The translations under genes and the position numbers were made by a program. The notes beneath the pieces are model-generated. The model had not been told where the DNA came from. It made no database searches and saw only the letters and a list, made by a program, of their open reading frames with translations. From NCBI GenBank assembly GCA_020137815.1, contig CM035351.1:7222315-7286314 (forward strand): DNA of 64,000 bases, written 5' to 3'. Origin of the DNA: Hormiphora californensis. Its lineage: Eukaryota > Ctenophora > Tentaculata > Cydippida > Pleurobrachiidae. Positions 41,260 through 53,000 of this stretch are shown one piece after another; the first letter of the stretch is position 1; the number at the start of each line of letters is the position of its first letter.

Positions 41260-43440
41260 TTCGAAGTTTACAAGTTTACAAGTTTACAATAAAAGTTTTA
41301 TTTATAAAGAAACAGGCCTTCCCTGAATGGGTCCACCTAAATAAATATTAAGTTAAAAATATCCCTTCACACTCACACACATCAGCACAGCACAGCACAT
41401 TGAGGCGAAAGGTCATTTGGAAGTGGCGGGTACCCTCTGACTGGAGGACGATCGTGAAATCCTGTCAAGTAATTCCCCAATGATGATTTGAACTGATTCA
41501 AGCTCACACAAGAATTAACAGCAGCTGGTAGAGTGTTCCATAAATGAGCTGCTCTAGGACCGAATGAGCAATGAAATTGATTAGCTCGTTTCGTTTCTGC
41601 TCTATAGGGGTAAGGTGGAGGGACTATCCGCGTACCCAATCTAGCGTGCTGTTGAATTACTAGGTGGGCAGAATTCGGTACAAAACCCTGAATCGTCTTC
41701 CACACATGGATCAGCATGTAGCGCTGCCTCCGACGCTGAAGGGACATAATATTGAGCAATTTCAGTCTACCCCAATAGTCGTGACCCTGCATACCATCAA
41801 GACGTCTGGTGAAACATCTCTGTACATTCTCAATAGCCTTGATGTCACTGGCCTTGGAAGGGTTCCAGACTAGGCAACAATACTCTAGAATAGGCCTGAC
41901 CAACGACTTAAAGAGTTGCAGCATAAGGTCCGGTGTACGGTCTCTAAACACACTGAATATCCAACCACACAAAAGAGAAGCCTTCCTCACAATAGTAGAG
42001 ATATGCTTCGACCATGAACCGTCCGCAGACATCTGAACACCTAGGTCACGGACATCCGGATCTGGCATCAACTGAACCCCTGACCCGGTCGTGTATGAAA
42101 ACACCTCTGCTGAGAAAGGAAAATCACTGAGGATCGCCGACTTATTCAGTCTATAACTCAGGAGTTGAAATTTGTTCTCATGTAACTTCATGTTATTCAT
42201 CCTTGCCCACTCAGTTACCCTCAAAAGATCGTTCTGGAGGCAGGCCTGAGTAGCCATATCCGATATAGCTTTCATCAACTTTGTGTCGTCGGCAAAAGTG
42301 AGACACATGCTACCATCCAGCACTGATTCAAGATCCAGGATATAGATGAGAAAAAGTAGAGGTCCAAGCACACTGCCCTGGGCAACCCCACTAAGCACGT
42401 CAACCCAGAGTGACCTCACTCCATCCACCATTACACACTGTTTCCTGCCCAGGATCCACGCACTGATCCACTGAAGAAGTTGCCCACCAATACCATACCT
42501 TTTCAGCTTAGCCAGCAAAACATTGATATCAACTGAGTCAAAGGCCTTGCTGAAATCCAAATAAATTATGTCAACTTCCTGGCCATTGCATAATTCGTTT
42601 AAAATGTAGTCAACATGGGTAAGAAGCTGAGTCATGGTACTGCGCCCTGTCCTAAATCCATGCTGTGTCTCACTCTGTAAGCCCATTTCGTCCAAGTAGT
42701 CCACTATCCGCTTCCTAACCAGCCGCTCAAACACCTTAGATAGGTGGCTCGTTATAGACACGGGGCGATAATTCTCAGGTTTCGATTTAGCCCCCTTTTT
42801 GAACAACGGTGTTATGAATTGTTGCTTCAGGCAACTAGGGACAGTACCGTCTTCAAATGACCTGTTCCACAGCATCCAAATCGGGTATGACAGGCTACTG
42901 CGACACTGTTTCAGAACAACTGAAGGAATGCAGTCTGGAGGGGAGGCTGAGAATGGTTTCAGTTCCCCCAACGCAGTCTGAATACAATTCTGCGAGAACT
43001 CCAAACTTGTCAGGATCTCACCGAGGTCCTCAACGTTACCAGCTGCCTCTGTGGGGTCGATAGCGGAAGGGTCGCTAAAAACGCTGGAAAACTGGTGTTG
43101 GAGTAGTCCAGCCTTCTCTTGAGGATCCACAGTTAGTGAACCATCTTCACGCTCAAGGGGTGCAACTGAAGATCTGACTTTAGATTTCTTCTTGACATGT
43201 GAATAAAAGAACTTCGGGTTCTCTTTAATAACGTCCACAGCCTTCCTCTCTGTCTTCTTTTCCCTTGATATCAAGTGTTCCTTTATCCTGCCAATTATAC
43301 AGTCCATCTGTGATATCCATTTGTCTGAACCGTTCTCGCGTTTAACCAATTTACGTCTCCTGCTGGTCAAGTGCTTCAGTTCTTTGTCCACAAACTCTTT
43401 CCTGATCTTCTTCAAATCTTCAAAATAGTTTGTTTAATCA
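41260..43440 (-). mobile_element. CR1-like LINE, 5' truncated, with long intact RT frame
   Basis: A 677-codon open frame (43415-41382) encodes a reverse transcriptase with PENYRPVSITSHLSKVFE, THVDYILNEL, YLDFSKAFDSVD, GVAQGSVLGPLLFLIYI, the catalytic FADDTKL, VRDLGVQMSADGSWSKHI and a C-terminal RAAHLWNTLPAAVNS. The apurinic endonuclease domain expected upstream is missing, so the copy is truncated at its 5' end. The 3' end at about 41262-41290 is a short tandem of TTTACAAG units, as in CR1/L2-type elements. The lack of stops suggests a recent insertion. Confidence 0.88.
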
Positions 43441-43479
43441 TGTCGAGACATCCACATCTAAAACAACACTTCAGCCTAT

Positions 43480-43880
43480 CTGATCTCATCCGAATTTACA
43501 ACTAGAAGTCCGTGCCTCGGCTCAGAGCGTAGTCCAACAAGGAGTTTCCATGAACACACGAGTACCCCCTGGTTAGTGGTCGATCAGCAATGCCCCTGAA
43601 GTGCCCTACTAGTACAACCTTAAGTTCATCCACATTCCCGGCCTCCTTGACCCATTTTGGAAGAGTGTTCCGTGATAGTTTAGCCCCAAGAACCGAAAAA
43701 GTTCAAACATAGGTCATAGTGGACGCCAACTTTTGTGCTCTATGATTGTATTTAGGGATCACTGCTCATGCCCCAAAACGAGAGGTGTCCTTGAAGTCGA
43801 ATCCGGTTGGATTTCTCATTCTCAAGGAGACTTTTCCCACCTTTTATCATGAGGCCTTTCAGTATGAGGTCCTCGTTATA
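43480..43880 (-). pseudogene. Fragment of a second LINE, C-terminal end
   Basis: Minus-strand reading gives NTLPKWVKEAGNVDELKVVL and IADRPLTRGYSCVHGN, related in layout to the end of the neighbouring LINE, with stops and shifts upstream. No other gene is visible up to 44186. Confidence 0.55.
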
Positions 43881-44186
43881 TTGTTTTGTTGTATAGAGAA
43901 TGGTATATGAATGGGAGGTATACTACGACACCGCACACCACCCGCAATGATCAGGGATTCTCCAGAGTGTGTATCGCTCCTCACCGAAAAGAAGGAACCA
44001 TGTGGACCTGCTTGGAAATGTCTACCCCTCTCAGAGGTTGCACAGGTATAACACGTAGATCTGGGAACGTAAAAGCATTTAGTTGTTCGGGGTTGTATTC
44101 AATCTTACAAATATAGCAATTTCATCTTAATTGAAATCTTAATTGACATTAAAAGTTTTATAGTTTCACTAATGTCTCATCATCAG

Positions 44187-45883
44187 ATTATCCCGCCATT
44201 CTTCATGGCTGGATTCGGAACTCTGGCTGCTGGGTTGCTCCTGGATGAGGTCCAGAATTGGAGGGTGTTCCAGACCATAGGAGAGCTATTCGTCCTGGTC
44301 CCCGCACTCTTAGGACTGAAGGGCAACCTGGCAATGACTCTTGCATCACGACTCAGTACGGAGGTTAGTATTATTGTGCTTGATCTGCGGAACCCTCACT
44401 GCTGCAGTGTGAGCTACATAAGGTTGTACAGGACAATAGTATCACTGCGCTCACCACCCCCTCCTCCTTACAGGCACACAGAGGAATCCAGGACCCCGTA
44501 TCAGTGGTCTCGGGTTATCTTGCTCTCGACCAGGTAATAGGGGAGGGCCATAAAGAGTCCTGGTCTGAGCTAAATACAATGGTTGGGTTAAACTGCATCC
44601 ACTGATTCAACATACTGTTGTTCTCCGAGAGCCATCACGAAGCAGTCTGATTATGACAAGCTGCACCACTTACATCGTGATCATCACCATGATCATTAAT
44701 ACTATAAATATGTTCCCCATGACTTTTACATGTATATGACACACGTGCCATTTCCTACGACAATAATTGTAGGGTGTATTGGTATACGTTGTTTTTGGGA
44801 CTTACAGAAACAAGGGTGGGCCCCGGGTTTCCTTTGTCCCGAAAATTTCCCAAAAGACTTGGGGGCTTCTGTTGGGCCCTTTCTTTCGCTCTTTCTGTGT
44901 CATCGGGTTGGATTGTTCGGGAAACGAAATTTGCGGGGTCGAGTGGCCAGGAAGTTCTCGTTCCTCCCTTCTCCCGTTTTCCAGCACTCTTCCGGGTACA
45001 CCTCCTCTCTTTTAGAGTCGCTGCTCTTCTCGTTTTCTCCTGCTCTCTCTCTTTTTCTCCTCTTCCCTCTCTTCCATCGTCCTGTCTTCTCTCTCCTCTC
45101 TCTCTCTCTGGCTTTCTTCTTTCTCTTCCTCTCTCTCTCCTTCAATCACTTGTATTTCCTCCCCTCTTCCTCATTAAGGTCGGTGGGTTTGGGACTCCCC
45201 GTTACTTTCACATCTTTCCTTGACCCTCTATTGAGTTGGCTCCTTTTTCTCGTTCTCGGTCTCTCTCTCTCTTTCTATTATTCCTTTCTTTTTATCCATT
45301 TTTTTTTCGCACAGCAGATATGGATCTGATACCTGATATTCACGATTAATTACTCCAGGATAGGACAAACCCACAAGACTCAGTCAATTATTTGGTCTTA
45401 TTAGCCCGTTCCAACCTTGTATCTTCATTCTCTTGTTCTCTATCCCTTTATTATTTTCCACCCCCCCCCCTTTTCCCTTTTTGGGCAACTTGTTTCTCAT
45501 GACTATACATGTATGTAACCGTCATGTCTCGAACATGCGATGGTACGTGTATGTAATCGTTTCTACTATTGTAGCGTACAAATTCCATGACGGACACTAG
45601 GGAGTGGATCACTAGACGAACTGATATCCGATGGCATGGTATAGCAGTCGCCTATGAGGAGAGAGGGGAGAGAGGGGCAAAGCGAGAGGGAGAGACTGAG
45701 CAGAGAGAGAGAGCAAGAGAGCGATCGCGGAGATGAGAGAGCAGAGAGAGAGAGAGGACGCTAGAGAGAGATATGCAGCGACAGAGAAGCGAGCGCTCTC
45801 GACTCGAGAGCTCAGCGCGAGAGAGAGTCCGCGTCTATCTTGAATCTTTCCTCTCTTCCTAACTCTCTCTCTTATCTCTCTCT

Positions 45884-45919
<36 letters not shown>

Positions 45920-48900
45920 TCTCTCCCTCTCTCTCTCTCCCATTACAAGCGCTGTATTTATCCACACCTCACTTCTCTCACTATAGTAGAGTCCTGGTTA
46001 GTGGTTTATCGGGAAGCAGTTTATCACGCTGCTTCACCTACTGGGTATACACAATCTATAGTCCACATAGTACCCCTATTGTCAGTATACTGGCTCCCTT
46101 TTATACTATCTCCTTGTGCTGTTGCACCTCCCCCTCATAATAGTATGAACAATACAACTATCTACCCCTCTCTCACTCCCTCAATTTATATTTTTCAGGC
46201 ACAAGCACTGATAGTTGGACTGCTAGCTTCAATGATAGCTCTTGTCACAGGTGAGCGTGTAATTTACTCAAGGATATATACGGCCGCTCTGATGATTCAC
46301 AGAACATCGCAGTAACATAATCATGATAATTATAGTGTACATGATATTAGGCACCGTTTTTTACGCAAACCATATTGGAGCCATATCACGTGACTTGTGA
46401 GGTCATTAGTCGGTTAATAAAGTACCTACTTGCCACTGAGCACACTATTCTACTGTACTACTCATCACCAATATTTTGAAACGTTTCCGTTGTGTATGGA
46501 CTGTATGGCGGCGCATTGACAGTGCGCTCAGATGGGGTCGCGGCGCCAGAAAGGGTATGGGGCATGGGCAGTTTTATAAAAGCGAGGAATATTATTATTT
46601 TTATTTCCCTGCCCGGCGGATGCCGAGGGCACCCACCCGGATGGTCGTTATAATCAGATGCACGTGAATGCGATATGATATTGTTTTGTTTTGTTTTGTT
46701 TGAGGACGCCATTGGAACCTGAGATACGTCGCATCACCCCCGATGTGAGATGGAGTTCAACACGATCTCATAAAACAATTACAGGGTTCATTTTACAATG
46801 TTGTTGCTAAGCAATCCCTGCAAGTTATCTCTATTTCGTTTGCTATTTTGTTGTTTGAGTAAGTTTTACCATTGCTTTTGCTTGACCCCATTCTGAACCT
46901 ATTTCAACATAACAGCAAAATGTTAATCCGATGGCTCTCTATCGTCTTCTTCACCACGATAACCCTCCTTGGTATAACTGGAAACAGTCTGATCATCTAC
47001 TCCTCGATGAGATACAATGCCATCAACCTGGATGAAGTGTCCGTGAAGTTTGTGAGGAACCTGGCAGTGGCGGACCTCCTTTACACTGTGGTGGGTATCC
47101 TACCACCCTGTATATCTTCCATCATGGATGCAGATCCGCCCTACAACCCGTTTAGGGAGCATATGTGGCTGTGCAAGACGTGCTATTTCGCCAAACATGT
47201 GGCAGGTCCTGGTTAGTCTGTGGACGGTCATGTGCATTTCCCTTCATAGGATTACCGTGGTGTTGGCGCCCCTAAGAGAGATTGTTACCGTGTGTCTGGC
47301 AAGAGCAATACTGACTGTAATTTGGGTGGTTGCCATAGCATTAGGGGTTGCCATGCCATTTACAATGAATCACTCTCATTTCTATTATGATCCAATTGAG
47401 AGAGATTGTAGAGTTAAATTTGACTACCAAATGTATGAGAGAGCAAGCCTTTTTGTTGCCATTTTCATGGTTTTCCTCCCACTGTTTATTACATCCATTT
47501 GTAACGGTTATTTATGTTGGGTGGCTTCAGTCACCTATAGGCGACTCAACCCCCAGGCATCCCAACTTAATCGTAAAGCACTTGTCACAGTCCTAACTTT
47601 AACCACTGTATTTGTAGCATGTTGGTCCGTTTATATTGTGTTTGCTGTCCTTGATTTGGTCAACAGAATTGATGAAAAGAGTGGATTTGCGTTAGCTGGG
47701 AGTGCTCTAATTAGTGTAGGGGTAGTAGCTAACCCTGTGTTGTATACACTAACTAACAAGAGGTTTTATCTGTATGTTCAGTCGTTGTTGGTGTGTGGGA
47801 GAGGTCGTGGCGATTGGAGAGAGCAAGAGAGGGCTCCACTCATAGTGAATGATTAAGAGACAGAACAAGAAAAGATAAATTACATGATGATGCATGATCG
47901 TGATATAATAACGAGAGAAATTTTGTTACTTTTTTGTTACTAATATTGATATTTTGATTTTTTAATTGTGTTTTGTTCTTTTAAAACTTCAGCAATAAAG
48001 CTTCAGAAGGGTGCCGGTCAGAAATGTAGAGATATGTTCCTTCAAACCTCGGTCCCCTACCGGTCGAGTTTGGATATTTGGGGTCTTCCCGTGCGGCTAA
48101 GAATATTTCGATTGAATATGTCTGGCGCCGCCGACCCCATCTGAGCGCACTGTGAGAATCAAATTGGGGTCTGGCGCCGCCATACAGGATTGAACTGGGT
48201 GCATCTTCAGAGGGAAAGCGCACTGTGCTGTTCATCCATGAACCTCGATTGCCATTAGATAATGGTCCCCTAGGAACATTCCATTTGGTGACACCGTAGC
48301 AGTACTGTGTCTCTCCGTCCTCACACCTCTTAGTTAAAACACTAACATGTTTAGCATCAACTGTGTTGATTCAACAGCTGGTGACGTGGCCTATAGTTGC
48401 CCTTTCAATAAAGTTACACATACTATTGAGATAGAGGGGGGGAGAGAAAGAGATAAAGGTGTATAATCATGATATTGGTCTCTAATTTACCTCATTTTTC
48501 GTCCAAAACATAATACGAATCTTCCATTGTCTTTCTATCTCCATGTAACCCCGTATTATATCATCTCTCTATCACTCACTAACCTCTAGCTCCCCCCCCT
48601 GCAGGTCTAGCTAACGGTACAACGGTAACTAACATGGTAGTCCTGATTGCAACTGGTCTTATCACCGCTTCTCTTGTCAGTATTATCCTTGGTAAGTTTG
48701 TGTAACTATAGTGTCTGATTTGGTTACGAAGTTACCCCTCCCGCGAAGGTCGAAAAGGGGTTATTTCGTAACCAATATCTGATTGGGGAATGGGGCAACC
48801 CTTCTGGTGCAGTAGGGGTCCGCCAAACAGCTAAATAGCCAGCGTTGTTTACAATCCCATGCGTAATAATCTCATGAGTAAACAGTGTGTATCATGAGCG

Positions 48901-49990
48901 TGTGATAGTTATGTTGAGAGTATGTTGAGAGTGATGAGCGGTATGTTATGTAAACATTGATTGGGTAAGAGACAAGAGTTGAGCCTCAATTCAACAGATC
49001 ATGATGTTCCCCGTACGAAGATGATATGAGTTAGGAAAGTTGCACACATCACTGCTAGTGATTTGAAATGTTCACTGTTTGATTGAAGTGAGTCTGTAGT
49101 AATGAACACATGTGTAGTAGCCCCCCTGCACACCTGGGGAGTGGGGTGTCTAGAAATTAATACCATTCACATTTTAATTTAGTACACTACTGCAGCTGCT
49201 GCTAGGAGCTACCCCTTTCAATTAAGGGGCCCTTATAAAGTGAAACAATGAAGGAGTTGTGTTGTAAAGATAAATGGGTGCAGGGTGGGATAGAATGGGC
49301 ACTTACAAGAGTAAGTCCTGGAAAGTTTGTAGTGATGTTACATCGCCCGGGAAGGATCCCAACATGAAGGGACTGGAGAGAGAATGGGGATTGTGAATAT
49401 GGGGGGTCACACCGTCAAACACTAGTAGTAGCATGCATGTATAATTCTGTACGTGATCAGATACTTCTTGTTCAGTGTGATCCAGTATGATCACAAATTA
49501 TGCTAAAAAAGGTGAAAGACTTTGATATTTTCAGGGAATAGAAGATAATAAAATTTCTCACTTCTCTCGCTATGACTATAAAAATACACATGATAAATTC
49601 TACTAGATCGAGTGGAGTATCTGGTTCCACATTGTTCAATGTTCTCACATGGTCATCTGCTGCATCAATGGCAGTGGTAGAAACGCACCGTGGGAGTAGA
49701 GTAGAAGGTGGAAGTGGGAGGAAGGAAAAGAGAGGAAAGGAAAAGAAAAATTAGAGGGAGAAGAGAGATAGAGAGAGAAGATAGCATGAGAGAGAGAGAG
49801 AGATAAAGAGAAAAAAAAGAAGAAGATAGAGAGAAAGAGAGAGAGAGAGAGAGAGAGGGAGATAAGATAGGGAGAGGAGAGAGAGGATGAGGAGAGAGAG
49901 AGAGAGAGGAGGAGAGAGAGAGTAGAGTCTGGATCTCATCTCTACCATCTATATAGCACACGCCTATATCTCTTCATCGCTCTCTATCTC

Positions 49991-50057
<67 letters not shown>

Positions 50058-53000
50058 CACTCGCACACGAAGTGGCTGTACAACACAAAATGTACTAATC
50101 ACGCTACTCATCAGACCATTTAATCGCCCAACTCCGATCAGTCCGGCCATTGTCCTGGTAAAGCTGCCTAGGATCCCCTTCTCCCAACTGAATGGAATGG
50201 TAGCTCCATCCTGGGTAACCATGGTAACCTGAGTGGTTATCCCAGCCACGTGAACCACACTAACCACCTTACCCGGCAACTCCCCATCACCACCACCAGA
50301 GGGAACCACGAACAAAGTGGAATTCCGTACTTTGAACACCGCCTCATGAACCGAACTATCAACTGTAACCCCATCATCCACAAACAGCCTTCCATTGGCA
50401 TGCCCCATGTGACACAAATACACGTGTAGACTAATATCAGGGCTTGCCAGCATACTCTCCATAGTAGGGGTAGTTCCTTCCTCTTCCCGTACTATCGGTA
50501 TAATACTGCCTCCTCGGGCAAATACCGGTATGGTGTGAATAGGGGCGGGGTAATTAGGGACCACATCCCCTCCCTCAACCTCCTCCATACTCCACAACTC
50601 ATACCAGCGGGATGACGGGAAGTAGATCCAAACACTTGTGGCACCCTGGGTAACGACTGGGCAGACCATGAGATGAGATCCCCACAGGAACTGCCGATCT
50701 TTGTCCCACGTCATGGGGTCAGCTGGCCATTGCATGAACAGGCCCTGAACTGGTGGTGTCCCCTTGGCACTAGCCTCCTGTAGCTGAGCGTACATGTAGA
50801 AGAAGAGTCTGTACCGCTGTAGTAGTGCTGACTTGATAACGGCTGTAACGGGGGTGTACCACGCAGTGGGTTCCTGTGGTATTGCAAAGATGGTGTTGTG
50901 GTTCCTGCTGAATGGGTAGAATGCACCCAGCTGGCTCCATCTAATGCACAGTTCGGGATTGGAGTCCCCATTAAACCCACATATATCAGCACCCACCATG
51001 GGTACCCCGAACATGTTCATGTTGATGATAGCGGGGATAGAGGCCCTCAGATCATCCCATGTGCTAAACACGTCCCCAGTCCAGTGTGCTGCCCACCTTC
51101 CACTTCCCACAAAGGTACTACGGGACAGGATGAATGTCCTGTTTTTGGGGTTGAGTGATTGGAGGGCAGCGGTGGTAGCCTGGGCCTCACTCCATCCATA
51201 CAGACTGTGTACATTGTAGTGGAGATGGTCATGGTGCTGGGACTCCATGCACAGGGTCTGGTATTGCAGTTTACCTCTCACACCGGGGTAGTAAGGAGGG
51301 TTCTCAAGAGGGGAATCCCACCGGCACCCAACCAGTGAACCATCGTAGAAGCTCTGAGGTTCATTCATGTCAATCCAAACACCATCAAATGGAAGCTGGG
51401 TTTCATGGAATATACGTAGCCAGCCAGTCCACCAATCAGTAGTGTTAGGGTGTAGAAAATCAGGGAAGACAGTATCACCCGGCCATACCTTGCCCACCAG
51501 CAGATCCCCTGTCTGATTCCTAACAAAAACATCCTGATCAAGTCCTGTTTGAAGGGGTTTGTAGTCCTCGGAAAGGTTGGCATGTATGCCAGGATCCATC
51601 ATCATAACATACCGTTTACCTGCCTTGTGTAATCTATCCACATGGTCCTTGAGACCGGGAAAGGTGGGTCCAACTGTGAAGTCCTCGTGTTCATGCATGT
51701 AATCAATGTCATTCCACTGGGTATCAAACGGAACTCCTTGGTCTATCATCGCATCAGCTACAGCCCTCATTTCCCCTGTTGTGTTGTACCCCCACCTACA
51801 CAGGTGAAACCCAACAGCCCACGCTGGCGGGAAGGCGGGGTACCCAACCCGGGTGGTATACTGCTGAACTACTTCTACAGGGTTCTTACCCAGGAATACT
51901 GACAGGTCTATAATCCCACCAATGGGCCTCCAGGTGAGAGTTGGGAAGTGCCCACCTGTTAAATGGATGTCCATAGCATTAGAGTTCATCAGGAGAACCC
52001 CCGTGCTAGCTCCACTCTTCTTCTCCACACTAATATGGAATGGGTGCACTCCGTACAGGTTCACACCCTGTCCCTTCTGGTAGTTCATCCCTGCTGTCCA
52101 GAGGGTATGGGTTTTATCGTCCAGGTTCCGGAGAAGGGGAGCTGCGTCCTCGCCAATACCGTATAGAAGGGAGGAGGGGAGGGAGGTGGTGAGGGAGAGA
52201 TATTGGTCATGGTAGACCAAGTCACTGCTCTTGAACACTTCAACTCCGTCCTCAGTCCGGGTTATGGAGATAGAAAAAGGTCTCTTTGAGATGGATACCT
52301 GGGGGAGAAGAAGAACTTTAAAATGATGTACTGGCATTATTTTGTTGGGTTTAGCTGATATATACCGCCAGACTTTACCCTAATACACATTGTGTAAACC
52401 TAACTCAATCTGCATGTAGTGCAGGTGATGTATGCAGTTGGGTTATACCGAATTATCCAAACACAACGAAGTAATATAACAGCTGTATTATCCAAACATG
52501 TTTATTTGCAGTGTGAAACACGCCAGTGAACGTATGTGGGTTGTGTGTTTGTGTTTGTCTGTGTGTCTGTGTGTAGTGTTTGCATAGCCCAATGAGGACA
52601 ACAACATATAGCTACATTCAATATTCACCACTATTTTCATGTGTATGTAGCAAGACATAACAAGAATCTAAAATCTCTCAAAAATCTCTTGATTTCTGGA
52701 CTGAAGACCCCTACCTGATATTCCAAGTCCTCCTTCCCATTCCAACCCGATTTATAGCTATCAGGTTCCGGGTAGGGTACCTCATACCTCCCATTATCTG
52801 GATCAGTTACACGAACTCGTAGCCGTCCTGGGGTTTCCCGGTGGACAGTTAGTAGTAAAGGCGAGATGTCCGGGGGAGTGTTACTGATTAGGGTCGCTGT
52901 TAGGAGGCCACCAGTATCGGTTATATTGGATGCGGTATACCCTGCACCAACCACCGATACTCCACCTGTAGAGAGAGAGAGAGGGAGAGAGAGAGAGATG

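Noticed and set aside
44730-45329. 199-codon Leu/Ser/Phe-rich frame
   Set aside because: Low-complexity CT-rich intronic sequence with homopolymer bias.
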